A DNA stretch of 64,000 nt from an uncultured Opitutia bacterium (GTDB lineage Bacteria; Verrucomicrobiota; Verrucomicrobiia; Opitutales; Opitutaceae): positions 1 to 64,000 of the forward strand of contig CAIOAO010000006.1 of the NCBI GenBank assembly GCA_903855985.1, written 5' to 3'. Made by a program: the position numbers and the translations under genes. A model generated the notes under the pieces. That model did not search any database. It was not told the origin of the DNA and saw only the letters and a list, made by a program, of their open reading frames with translations. Positions 7,845-18,248 of the stretch are shown in pieces; within the stretch, counting starts at the first letter, position 1; each line of letters starts with the position of its first letter.

Positions 7845-8679
7845 CCGCCGCGCCGGTGCCATCCGCCGCGGGGGTTTCCACCCGGGGCTTCTGGTAGCAA
7901 TACGAGTGGTACACCACCTGGCCGTTTTGCAGCGCCTGGTACACGCGGGAGCCGGGAATGCCCGCAAAGTCGCGGCCCAGCGAATGCAGCCACTTCGGCA
8001 GCCGGCGGGTGACCAGTTCCAGCGAACGCGCGGCATTGCGGTCGAGCCCGCGCCGGACCTCCGCCGAGATCACCTGTGCGTGGACCAGCTCCAGCGGCGC
8101 GGTGGCGAGCGCAACTTCCCACGCGGCCTGTTCGTCGCTGAACCGGAAATCCGCATACAGGAAATAACCGCCCGGCCGGAGGACCCGCGCCACTTCCTGC
8201 AGAAATTGCGGAAACCGGGCGTAGCAGTGCGAGGCCTCGATGTTGATGACCACATCCAGGGTCTCCGAGGCAAAGGGCAGCGCCTCCGCGTCACCGCGGA
8301 AAAAGGCGAGCCCATCCACGGTGTGGCGCTCTTCGCACAGGCGGATCCCGGCGGGATTCAGGTCGATCCCCGTGTAAGTGGCCGGACGCAGCGTACGGGC
8401 CAGGTAGGCCGCGCCCCCGCCATGGCCGCAGCTGACCTCGAGCACGTGCTTGCCGGCAATATCCACCTGGGTGGCGACGTGATGGTAGAGCTGGATGCAG
8501 ACGCGGTTGGGTTCGTCCGCGGGTCCCAGCGGCAGCTTCATCGGCGGCTCGGTTTGGAAACCGTAATTGAGGAACAGGACCTCCTCCCCGCGCAGCCGGC
8601 GGGTGACAAATGGGTACCACAGCTTCCAAAGCAGCGAGCGCACAGCCCCGATGGCGTAGACTTGCGTGAAAAGCGACAT
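7837..8679 (-). CDS. SAM-dependent methyltransferase resembling phthiotriolone methyltransferases
   Basis: About 280 residues, class I methyltransferase. The SAM site VLEVSCGHGGG lies at residues 79-89 and YTGIDLNPAGI follows. It resembles, nearly end to end from memory, the mycobacterial phthiotriolone/phenolphthiotriolone dimycocerosate methyltransferase: WYPFVTRRL, EEVLFLNYGF, EPNRVCIQLYHHVATQVD, EASHCYARFPQFLQEV and LPGS-like FAGIPGSRVYQAL are all in matching order. Such enzymes O-methylate a lipid alcohol. Mycobacterial dimycocerosates are not expected here, so the substrate is probably another hydrophobic molecule. Starts at 8718 or 8730 are also possible. Divergent from pagL. Confidence 0.85.
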   Translation of the reverse strand: MSLFTQVYAIGAVRSLLWKLWYPFVTRRLRGEEVLFLNYGFQTEPPMKLPLGPADEPNRVCIQLYHHVATQVDIAGKHVLEVSCGHGGGAAYLARTLRPATYTGIDLNPAGIRLCEERHTVDGLAFFRGDAEALPFASETLDVVINIEASHCYARFPQFLQEVARVLRPGGYFLYADFRFSDEQAAWEVALATAPLELVHAQVISAEVRRGLDRNAARSLELVTRRLPKWLHSLGRDFAGIPGSRVYQALQNGQVVYHSYCYQKPRVETPAADGTGAAVT

Positions 8680-8793
8680 GGCTGGGACCCATCCTGACTG
8701 CCACGGGTCCGGGAGCATGACGAGCTTCATTGACGCCCCGCCCGGGCGCCGCACGCTGGCCGGAAATCCCCCTGCCCTCGCGCCCTTCCTCCC

Positions 8794-9396
8794 ATGCACC
8801 TGCTCACGAAAATCGTCTGTTTCGGATCCGTGCTCGCCGCCACCGCGCTGGCCACGGAGCCCACGATCTCCCCCCTCCCCGCCAAGCCCTGGGAAACGAG
8901 CGTCATGACGGTCGAGTCCGGCGTTCTCTGGGAAATCGGCACCGGCACCCCGTTTCCCTATCGGCTGCTGGAGACGCAGGTCTCCTGGAAATCCGCGGAG
9001 GTCTTCGGCCGGGTCTTTACTGACGGCTCGCGGATTATCCTGCGTCACCGCTTCGCCTTCATCGGCGCGGCCATCCAGCAGGCGCCCGAGTCGCACTACT
9101 TCGCGGTTTCCGCCTCCCCATCCATCGAATGGTGGAATGCCGCCGGTACGTGGTCGCTGTATGGCGGCGCGGGCGGCGGCTTCGGGCTGGTGGATGCCCA
9201 GGGCGTCAAGGGCGGCCAGGGCCAGGATTTCACGCTCAACTGGCTCATGCGCGGCGGCATCGAGCATGTCATTTCCAAGAACACGCGGATCAGCGCCGGG
9301 ATCATGTACCAGCACATGTCCAACGGCGGACAGACCAAGCCCAACCCCGGCATCGACGCCCTCGGGTTCATGGTCGGGTATTCGTGGATGCACTGA
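8794..9396 (+). CDS. Lipid A 3-O-deacylase (PagL-like) outer-membrane protein
   Basis: 200 residues, with an N-terminal signal peptide (about residues 1-20, ending near ATALA). The rest is a run of alternating aromatic and polar strands like an 8-stranded beta barrel. The C-terminal PagL signature is present: H174-x-S176-N in YQHMSNGG, followed by NPGIDALGFMVGYSW. His and Ser are catalytic in PagL, which removes the 3-linked acyl chain from lipid A in the outer membrane. This implies a lipopolysaccharide-containing outer membrane. VF530 follows 6 bp downstream, possibly co-transcribed. Confidence 0.85.
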   Translation: MHLLTKIVCFGSVLAATALATEPTISPLPAKPWETSVMTVESGVLWEIGTGTPFPYRLLETQVSWKSAEVFGRVFTDGSRIILRHRFAFIGAAIQQAPESHYFAVSASPSIEWWNAAGTWSLYGGAGGGFGLVDAQGVKGGQGQDFTLNWLMRGGIEHVISKNTRISAGIMYQHMSNGGQTKPNPGIDALGFMVGYSWMH

Positions 9397-9402
9397 GCCG
9401 CC

Positions 9403-9636
9403 ATGGTTGAGCCGACGAACGACCCCAAGTCGCGCGATCCCCTGCACGGGGTCACGCTCGAGCAGCTCCTGACCGAGCTCGTGGCGGAATATGGCTGGGA
9501 AGAACTGGGCCAGCGCATTGACATCCGCTGCTTCAATTTTGACCCGAGCATCTCCTCGAGCCTGAAATTCCTGCGCAAAACCCCCTGGGCCAGGGCCAAG
9601 GTCGAGCAGCTGTATGTCAGGTTGAAGGCGAACTGA
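9403..9636 (+). CDS. VF530 family DNA-binding protein
   Basis: A 77-residue protein matching the VF530 (DUF2132) family: [33 protein letters not shown], then [20 protein letters not shown]. Family members are small helical proteins, described structurally as DNA-binding, with no clear physiological role. It starts 6 bp after pagL and probably shares its transcript. The product is complete and of typical size. Confidence 0.88.
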   Translation: MVEPTNDPKSRDPLHGVTLEQLLTELVAEYGWEELGQRIDIRCFNFDPSISSSLKFLRKTPWARAKVEQLYVRLKAN

Positions 9637-9652
9637 TCAGGATTTGGTTCAC

Positions 9653-9754
9653 CACGAAAAGCACGAAAGACACGAAAGCTGATCGGACAACAATCCCACG
9701 GACGACAGGTTTCCGGGATTCGAATATCCAGTCAGTTTTTGTGTTTTTCGCGGT
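9653..9754. repeat. Facing 9-nt repeat arrays (CACGAAA type)
   Basis: The left arm holds three 9-base units, CACGAAAAG, CACGAAAGA and CACGAAAGC (9653-9679). The right arm, 9736-9754, reads on the minus strand as CGCGAAAAACACAAAAA, a degraded copy in the opposite sense. The arms can pair into an imperfect stem-loop and fill the gap between the convergent VF530 and SDR genes. It looks like a dispersed intergenic repeat that may double as a 3' end structure. Confidence 0.55.
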
Positions 9755-9759
9755 TAAGT

Positions 9760-10446
9760 TCAGTCCTCCGCCCCGCCCACACTCAGCGACTGCCCGTTGT
9801 GCTTCGCGCCGAGTCCGAGGATGAAAGGCGCCGCGATTTTGGCCCACGCTTCCGCCTTGGGATAGGCCGCGGCGCCGTCCGCCCATGCCTGGCGGAGCAT
9901 GTCGGTGTCGATCACGCCCGGGTTGAGCGGCACCGCCGCCATGCCGGCCGGCAGTTCCGCCGCCAGGGCCTTCGTGAGGCCCTCGATGGCGAACTTGGTC
10001 GCGCAATACGGCGCGACCTCAGGCGAAACGCTGCGACCCCAGCCGGAGCTCAGGTTCACAATCACGCCCTTCTTGGCCGCGACCATCGCCGGCACGAAAT
10101 GGCGGATGACGTTCGCCACGCCGCGCAGGTTCACATCCACGACCTTGGTAAACTCGCGGTCGTCCTGCTCCCAGAGCGGCGACAGGCGGTTCATCAGGCC
10201 GGCATTGTTGATCAGAATGTCCGGCGGGCTGCCGGCCTCGAGCACCTTGGCCGCCCAGAGCGCCACCTTGCTGTCGAGTGACACATCCACCACGGAGAAG
10301 TCATGCGGCGCACCATGCGTCATGCGCAGGTCGAAAACCGCCTCCCCGCCCCGGCCACAGCCGAGGACGGTGTGCCCGCCCCGGATAAATTCTTCCGCCA
10401 GCGCCCGCCCGAGTCCGCGAGTCGCCCCGGTAATCACGATCTTCAT
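9760..10446 (-). CDS. Short-chain dehydrogenase/reductase
   Basis: 228 residues, classical SDR. The nucleotide-binding TGATRGLG starts at residue 6, NNAGLMN follows, and the catalytic serine region (NLSSGWG) is followed by Y-x3-K (YCATKFAIEG). It is slightly short for the family (about 240-250) but has every motif. It oxidises or reduces an unknown alcohol/carbonyl with NAD(P)(H). It probably stands alone: the flanking gaps carry repeat arrays and the next gene in the same direction, exbD, is 106 bp upstream. Confidence 0.88.
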   Translation of the reverse strand: MKIVITGATRGLGRALAEEFIRGGHTVLGCGRGGEAVFDLRMTHGAPHDFSVVDVSLDSKVALWAAKVLEAGSPPDILINNAGLMNRLSPLWEQDDREFTKVVDVNLRGVANVIRHFVPAMVAAKKGVIVNLSSGWGRSVSPEVAPYCATKFAIEGLTKALAAELPAGMAAVPLNPGVIDTDMLRQAWADGAAAYPKAEAWAKIAAPFILGLGAKHNGQSLSVGGAED

Positions 10447-10453
10447 AGGCGCG

Positions 10454-10534
10454 AAGTATCAAGTATCAGGTAACAGGTGCCAAGACGCGACTCGGGGCTT
10501 GCCCGGTTGTTACTTGCCCCTTGTCCCTTGAGCA
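10454..10534. repeat. Facing heptad repeat arrays (AAGTATC / TTGCCCC type)
   Basis: The left arm has units AAGTATC, AAGTATC, AGGTAAC, AGGTGCC, AAGACGC at 10454-10488. The right arm has TTGTTAC, TTGCCCC, TTGTCCC, TTGAGCA at 10507-10534. On the minus strand the right arm reads as CAAGGGAC-type units, the same family as 1-42. The spacer has a small CGGG/CCCG hairpin. It lies between the SDR start and the exbD stop. Confidence 0.6.
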
Positions 10535-10552
10535 GGAGCGCGCCCCAGCGCG

Positions 10553-10951
10553 CTACTGCGACTGCAGGCTGATCTTGGTCATGCCGTTCTTCCGGCACTG
10601 GTCCCAGACGAAGGTCACCTTGCCCAGCTGCGTGGTCACGTCGGCGCGGATCAGCACCGGGATGTCCTTGTCCACATTGTGCACCTGCGAGAGCAGGCCA
10701 TCGAGCTGGTCGTCGGCGATGGGCTTCGCGTTGTAGGTCATCGCGCCGGTCTTATCGATCGAGATGGTGACGCTGCCGCGGAACTCGTTTTTGCCCGCGG
10801 TCTCCACCTTGGGCAGCGTGATGTTGAGCGTCGACGCCGAGCGAAACTGCATCGTGACGAACGAGAAGAAGATCAGCATCACGAGGACGTCGATCAACGG
10901 CACGAGGTTCAGCTCGGGCCGCTTGCGGCGCTTCTGGTAAAAACCGCTCAT
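10553..10951 (-). CDS. exbD: ExbD/TolR family biopolymer transport protein
   Basis: 132 residues. A basic cytosolic N-terminus (QKRRKRPELN) is followed by one membrane helix (about 14-38) with the conserved, proton-carrying aspartate at D21 in PLIDVLVMLIFF, then a small periplasmic domain. With the ExbB-like partner it should form a proton-driven motor in the inner membrane that energises TonB-dependent uptake or Tol functions. Its start overlaps the end of the exbB gene by 4 bp, which indicates translational coupling. No tonB is seen next to it. Confidence 0.9.
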   Translation of the reverse strand: MSGFYQKRRKRPELNLVPLIDVLVMLIFFSFVTMQFRSASTLNITLPKVETAGKNEFRGSVTISIDKTGAMTYNAKPIADDQLDGLLSQVHNVDKDIPVLIRADVTTQLGKVTFVWDQCRKNGMTKISLQSQ

Positions 10952-11520
10952 GAGCGCCCGCGCTGGAGGATGCGCTCGAGGAGCACGTCGAGCTGCGCCG
11001 CGTAATTCTCAATCTTGCGCTGCAGGTAGCCGCTGCCGACCAGCGAGGGAATCGCGATGGTCAGGCCGATGACGGTGGCGGACAGCGCGAGCGCGACGCC
11101 CTTGGTGAAATTGACGGGATCCGGCAGGCCGGTGTCGGGCGCGATCTGCGAGAACACCTGCAGCAGGCCGGTGACCGTGCCGGTGAGGCCGATCAGCGGG
11201 GCGGCGGCGTAGATGACGTCGAGGTACGGCACGCCGCGTTCCATGCGGTTGATCTCCAGGCGGGCGAACGCCTTGATCGCATCCTCGTCCTTCTTGTGCT
11301 CCTCGGCAAAGTCCACGATGCGGGCGAGCACCGAGTGCTTGCCACCCACCAGCGGCTTGCCGGAGACGATGGCGTCCACCAGGTCGCGGGGCATCACGGC
11401 GCCCTGGCGGAGCGCATAGGCGCGTTCACAGATGATAAAGGCCGCGACGACCGAGCAGATGCCCAGCGGGTAGATGAGCAACCCGGCGCCCTTAAAGACT
11501 TCGATCATGGCAATAAACAT
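10948..11520 (-). CDS. exbB: MotA/TolQ/ExbB proton channel family protein
   Basis: 190 residues with three hydrophobic segments. These are an N-terminal helix (LIYPLGICSVVAAFIICERAY) and two helices after residue 100, in the conserved channel segment IYAAAPLIGLTGTVTGLLQVF and in ALSATVIGLTIAIPSLVG. This is the ExbB/TolQ topology and size. It forms the pentameric stator with ExbD. It is first in a two-gene operon with exbD (4-bp overlap). ExbB and TolQ cannot be separated on sequence alone; the absence of tolA, tolB and pal nearby favours ExbB. Confidence 0.9.
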   Translation of the reverse strand: MFIAMIEVFKGAGLLIYPLGICSVVAAFIICERAYALRQGAVMPRDLVDAIVSGKPLVGGKHSVLARIVDFAEEHKKDEDAIKAFARLEINRMERGVPYLDVIYAAAPLIGLTGTVTGLLQVFSQIAPDTGLPDPVNFTKGVALALSATVIGLTIAIPSLVGSGYLQRKIENYAAQLDVLLERILQRGRS

Positions 11521-11568
11521 AGGAGGAAAGTTGTCGTTGAGACGTCGGTGGGGCGAAAAAGGTTCAGA

Positions 11569-12180
11569 TTATTTTTGCGGGACAGCCAGATAGGGCAATT
11601 TGCTGGCGGTGGCAAGGACGGCCTCCGCCCCCTCCAGCAGCTCCCCGATGGGGTCCCAGCGGCCATGAACCAGGGCATCCCGGGCCGAATCGCGCATGGT
11701 CAGCTGGGCAGTCTGGCCGCCGAAGCGGATTTCCCGGGCGACGAGGTCCACCGTGACATCCAGGGCGGGATTGGCCTCCACCGCGGCCGTCAGGCGGGTG
11801 ATGTCGGCCCGGTCGGAGCTGACGCAGGCCAGGCCGATGGTGGTCGAATTGCCAAAGAAGATCTCGGCGTAGCTCTCCGCCACCACGGCACGGAAGCCGG
11901 ATTTCTGGATGGCCTGCGGGGCATGCTCGCGGGAGCTGCCGCAGCCGAAATTCGCCCCGGAAATGAGGATCTTCGCCCCGCGGAAACGGGCATCGTCCAG
12001 CGGATGCACCTGGCCGGCGGCCGCCACGGCCTGCCGGGCGTCGAAAAAGAGTCCCTCCCCCAGCCCGTCAAACGTGATGGCCTTGAGGAAACGCGCGGGA
12101 ATGATCCGGTCGGTGTCGATGTCGTTGCCGGGCACGGCGAGGCCGCGGCCGGTGATGGAGGTGATTTTTGCGAGAGCCAC
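11569..12180 (-). CDS. leuD: 3-isopropylmalate dehydratase small subunit
   Basis: 203 residues, the small subunit that closes the active site of isopropylmalate isomerase in leucine synthesis. It begins with the typical GRGLAVPGNDIDTDRIIPARF and contains the swivel-domain motif ILISGANFGCGSSREHAPQAI. The length is as expected for LeuD. It lies 101 bp downstream of leuC in the same direction; the gap contains an 18-base inverted repeat. Function depends on the [4Fe-4S] large subunit encoded upstream. Confidence 0.95.
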   Translation of the reverse strand: MALAKITSITGRGLAVPGNDIDTDRIIPARFLKAITFDGLGEGLFFDARQAVAAAGQVHPLDDARFRGAKILISGANFGCGSSREHAPQAIQKSGFRAVVAESYAEIFFGNSTTIGLACVSSDRADITRLTAAVEANPALDVTVDLVAREIRFGGQTAQLTMRDSARDALVHGRWDPIGELLEGAEAVLATASKLPYLAVPQK

Positions 12181-12197
12181 GAGAGGGAGAAGTTTTT

Positions 12198-12269
12198 GCC
12201 CGCGAAATACGCGAATGGACGCGAATTTTCAGGGCTGGAATTCGGGATTGTTTCGCGTGATTCGCGGGC
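12198..12269. repeat. Inverted repeat between leuC and leuD
   Basis: An 18-base arm at 12198-12215 (GCCCGCGAAATACGCGAA) matches the reverse complement of 12252-12269 at 16 of 18 positions. The arms carry CGCGAA units repeated every 9-10 bases, as in the other short-period arrays of the window. In the leuCD transcript this would fold into a strong stem-loop between the two cistrons. Confidence 0.65.
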
Positions 12270-12281
12270 AACAGGCTTGGG

Positions 12282-13709
12282 TTAGTTTTGGGTTACGCCA
12301 AACACCTCGCGGGCATCGGCGACCGATCCGGCGACGGCGGCGGCGGCGACCATCAGCGGACTCATCAGCAGCGTGCGGCCGGTCGGGCTGCCCTGCCGGC
12401 CCTTGAAATTGCGGTTGGACGAGCTCGCGCAGAGCTGGTCGCCCACGAGCTTGTCGGGGTTCATCGCGAGGCACATCGAGCAACCCGCCTCGCGCCAGTC
12501 GAAGCCGGCCTCGCGGAACACACGGTCAATCCCGAGTTCGGCGCACAACTTGCCGACGATCTGCGAGCCGGGCACGGCGATGGCCTTCACGCCCGGGGAC
12601 ACGCGGCGGCCCTTCAGGTACTTGGCGACCTCCTTGAAATCCGACAGCCGCGCGTTCGTGCAACTGCCGAGGAAAGCCACGTCAATCTTCGTGCCCTTGA
12701 TCGGCGCCCCGGCCGTCAGTTTCATGTAGGCCAGCGCCTCCACGATGGCGGCCTTCTCGTCGACTTCCTTGGTCTTCGCGGGATCGGGAATCGTCTCGGT
12801 GATGGCAATACCCTGGCCGGGATTGATGCCCCAGGTGACAGTCGGCGGGATGTCCGCGCCCTGAATCGTCACGACATCGTCGTAAGTGCAGTCCGGCTCG
12901 CTCGCGAAGGCGCGCCAGCGCGTGACCGCCTCGTCCCAGGCGGCACCCGTCGGGGAATAGGGCCGGCCCTTTAGGTAGGCAAAAGTCGTCTCGTCGGGAT
13001 TCACGTAACCCACGCGGGCGCCCCCCTCGATGGACATGTTACAGACGGTCATGCGCTCCTCCATCGAGAAGCGGTCAAACACCGCGCCGCCGTACTCGTA
13101 GGCGAAGCCCGTGCCGCCGTTCACGCCGAGCGTGCGGATGAGGTGAAGTATGACGTCCTTGGCGTACACGCCCGGGCCGAGCTTTCCCTCGACGTTGATG
13201 CGGCGGACCTTCAGCCGGCCGAGCGCCATCGTCTGCGTCGCCAGCACGTCGCGCACCTGGCTGGTGCCGATGCCCAGCGCGATCGCGCCAAAGGCGCCAT
13301 GGGTGCTCGTGTGCGAGTCGCCGCACGCGATGGTTGTGCCGGGCTGGGTGATGCCCTGCTCGGGTCCGACCATGTGGACGATGCCCTGGCGGCCCGAGGC
13401 GAGGTCGAAATAGGTGATGCCGTGTTCGGCGCAGTTCTTCCGCAGGGCCTTGATCATCGCGTCGGCCAGCGGGTCGCTGAACGGCTCGGTCTGGCGGTCG
13501 GTCGGCACGATGTGGTCCACCGTGGCAAACGTGCGGTGCGGCATGGCGACCTTGAGGCCGAGGTCCTTCAGCATGGCGAAGGCCTGCGGGCTGGTCACCT
13601 CGTGAATCAGGTGCGTCCCGATGAGCAGCTGCGTTTGGCCGCTGGCCAGTTCACGGACGGCGTGGGCGGCCCAGACCTTGTCGAAGAGATTACGCGGAGG
13701 AGTGCGCAT
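12282..13709 (-). CDS. leuC: 3-isopropylmalate dehydratase large subunit
   Basis: 475 residues, aconitase-family large subunit that isomerises 2- to 3-isopropylmalate in leucine synthesis. The [4Fe-4S] cluster cysteines are in [11 protein letters not shown] (near 350) and in [10 protein letters not shown] (near 410). The N-terminal [12 protein letters not shown] and the [20 protein letters not shown] block are standard. It is the first gene of a leuCD pair on the minus strand. leuA and leuB are not in the window. Confidence 0.97.
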   Translation of the reverse strand: MRTPPRNLFDKVWAAHAVRELASGQTQLLIGTHLIHEVTSPQAFAMLKDLGLKVAMPHRTFATVDHIVPTDRQTEPFSDPLADAMIKALRKNCAEHGITYFDLASGRQGIVHMVGPEQGITQPGTTIACGDSHTSTHGAFGAIALGIGTSQVRDVLATQTMALGRLKVRRINVEGKLGPGVYAKDVILHLIRTLGVNGGTGFAYEYGGAVFDRFSMEERMTVCNMSIEGGARVGYVNPDETTFAYLKGRPYSPTGAAWDEAVTRWRAFASEPDCTYDDVVTIQGADIPPTVTWGINPGQGIAITETIPDPAKTKEVDEKAAIVEALAYMKLTAGAPIKGTKIDVAFLGSCTNARLSDFKEVAKYLKGRRVSPGVKAIAVPGSQIVGKLCAELGIDRVFREAGFDWREAGCSMCLAMNPDKLVGDQLCASSSNRNFKGRQGSPTGRTLLMSPLMVAAAAVAGSVADAREVFGVTQN

Positions 13710-13786
13710 GTCGCGAAGGGTTGACGGTGCAACGATTCAATTCCGGCGCAACAGGAAATCCCGTCAGCAGCCCCCTACCCGCCGGG

Positions 13787-15610
13787 TTAACGGCCGGCCG
13801 GAGCCATGGATTTCAGGTCTTTGAAGAGCTTGTTGAACTCCCCTTCCAGCTGACTGCCGGCCGGGACGTAAAGGACCGCCCGGGCCCGTTCCGCCGCCTG
13901 CCGGGCCTCGGCGGGCCGGTTGGCGTCCACCAGGTGCTGCACAAACAGCGTCACAATCCGGTCGAAAAACTCGATGCCCGCCCCCCGGCCCTGCGTGTCC
14001 ACGGGCCGGTTGTAGACCTGGGTGCTCTCCACCAGCGGACGGGTGTTGATCGCCTGCTGCAGGGTGTCGCGCGCCCGGAGCAGCGCGAGGTCGCTGCGGG
14101 CGATCCGGTTCTTGGTCAGGATCCGCTGTTCCTCAAAATCCGCCGCGCTGAGCTGGCCGCGCGCCCGCAGACTGCGGGTCAGCTGCCCGGAAAAAGCCGC
14201 CTCGAGGTCCACATAGCGTTCGAAGGCCGCCACGGCCTGGTAGAGCGTGGGCTCGATCAACTTGGGACTGTCGCCCTGGGCCTGCTGCGCCTCGAGCAGT
14301 GTGGCCCAGGCATCCAGGTTGCGGCGCTCCAGCTTGATCGCCTTCCACGCAGCCCGGATGGCCGCCGCCGGGTCCTTCGCCTGCAGGTAGTCCGCGGCGA
14401 ATTGCTGGTGGATGCGGGAGCTGTGAAAGGCCGGCAGGGTTCGGAAGCGCTCGCTCAGGAACTGGAGCTCGTGGTCGGAAATCTCCTTCCAGGTCTGCGG
14501 ATCGCGCGCGTAGCCGGTCACAAAGCGCTGTTCGCCGTAGCGCCCGGCATTGAGCTGCCACTGCAGGTTGCCGTCGAGGTAGCCAAACCAGGCGTGGCGC
14601 CCGTCCATCCCCTCGCCGCGAAACAAGAGCGTGGGCACGGCCCGGGCCTTGCCGACCTGGGTCGCAAAATACGCCTGATCGATGCAAATGCCGCCGACCC
14701 GGCGGATGTCGGACAGGGTGTACGCACCGTCCGGCCAGAGGTAGATCTCCTTCTCCGCCCGGTCCGGGCGGTAGCGGATGAGCCTGTAGGCCTTGTCCAG
14801 CTGACCCAGCGAGAGGTCAACGTTGCGCTGGGACCATTCGAGCTCGTTGAACGGCGCGGCGGCATCCACTACGAATTTCAGGTCGTCCGCCCCGAGACTC
14901 TCCAGCCGGTGATAGCTCCGGTCGAGCTGGTCCTGCCGGATCCACCAGGCAAACGCGTCGGCGGCCGCCGGCGGGTGGCGGGGAAACGACGCGGGGTAAA
15001 CCTGGCCATGCGGCCAGTCGGGCGGCGGCGGCAGGTCGTAAACCACCGCAATGGCCAGCGCGAGGCTGGCATACCGGGCAAAACGGGCGGGATCGCGTTC
15101 ATGCAGTCCGTCGAGCAGATGGAAAACCTCCGGCAGGTAGTCCACCGGCGAGAGCAGCGCGAAAAATTCGCCGGAGAAATCAGGATGGGTGAGCAGCCAC
15201 GTTTTCAATGCGGACGAGAGCCACAACCCGAGCCGTTCCTTCTGCGGGGCGTAGTGCCGCGGCAGGTTGGCGTGCACCACCTTGGCGGCCTCCACTTCCT
15301 TCATCCAGTGCGGGATGAAGTGCGCCTCGGTTTCCGCGAACAGCGCCGACCACCGGTAAACATAGAACCAACGCTCGGCCGCCGGCAACCGGCCCGATTC
15401 GTAGGCCTTCAGCGCGGCCGCCCGGAACTGCGGCGTGAGTTGGTCCCACCCAGCCTGTTGCGCGTAACGGGAGAACTCTGCCAGCCGCGGCGCCGTGGGT
15501 GGCTGCAGCATCTCGGCGTCAGTCAGCGGGGCGAAGGACTCCGCCCCCAGCCGCAGGCCCGCCAGGAACAGCAGACCCAGTCCGGGGCGAAGGAGGGACA
15601 TGACCGCCAA
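13787..15610 (-). CDS. Exported transglutaminase-like protein with helical-repeat C-terminus
   Basis: 607 residues with a signal peptide (about 1-23, ending at LRLGAES). A helical N-terminal half is followed by a segment that looks like a transglutaminase-like core: GGICIDQAYFATQVGKARAV supplies a candidate catalytic cysteine (near residue 310) and MDGRHAWFGYLDGNLQW a candidate histidine about 35 residues later. After that, about 200 residues look like TPR-type helices (AIRAAWKAIKLERRNLDAWATLLEA). I do not recognise a named family. A periplasmic cysteine peptidase or peptide-crosslinking role is possible but inferred. It lies between leuC and clpC in the same direction, with gaps of 77 and 91 bp. 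Confidence 0.75.
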   Translation of the reverse strand: MAVMSLLRPGLGLLFLAGLRLGAESFAPLTDAEMLQPPTAPRLAEFSRYAQQAGWDQLTPQFRAAALKAYESGRLPAAERWFYVYRWSALFAETEAHFIPHWMKEVEAAKVVHANLPRHYAPQKERLGLWLSSALKTWLLTHPDFSGEFFALLSPVDYLPEVFHLLDGLHERDPARFARYASLALAIAVVYDLPPPPDWPHGQVYPASFPRHPPAAADAFAWWIRQDQLDRSYHRLESLGADDLKFVVDAAAPFNELEWSQRNVDLSLGQLDKAYRLIRYRPDRAEKEIYLWPDGAYTLSDIRRVGGICIDQAYFATQVGKARAVPTLLFRGEGMDGRHAWFGYLDGNLQWQLNAGRYGEQRFVTGYARDPQTWKEISDHELQFLSERFRTLPAFHSSRIHQQFAADYLQAKDPAAAIRAAWKAIKLERRNLDAWATLLEAQQAQGDSPKLIEPTLYQAVAAFERYVDLEAAFSGQLTRSLRARGQLSAADFEEQRILTKNRIARSDLALLRARDTLQQAINTRPLVESTQVYNRPVDTQGRGAGIEFFDRIVTLFVQHLVDANRPAEARQAAERARAVLYVPAGSQLEGEFNKLFKDLKSMAPAGR

Positions 15611-15701
15611 GCGAATCGCCGGTCCCGGGCTTGCCCAATGAAAAACCGGACCGTTGGCATCGGGCCGGGTTTGATGGGCAGCGACGGAGAACCGTCGCGG
15701 G

Positions 15702-18230
<2,529 letters not shown>

Positions 18231-18248
18231 GGTAGGTGGATAGAGGGA

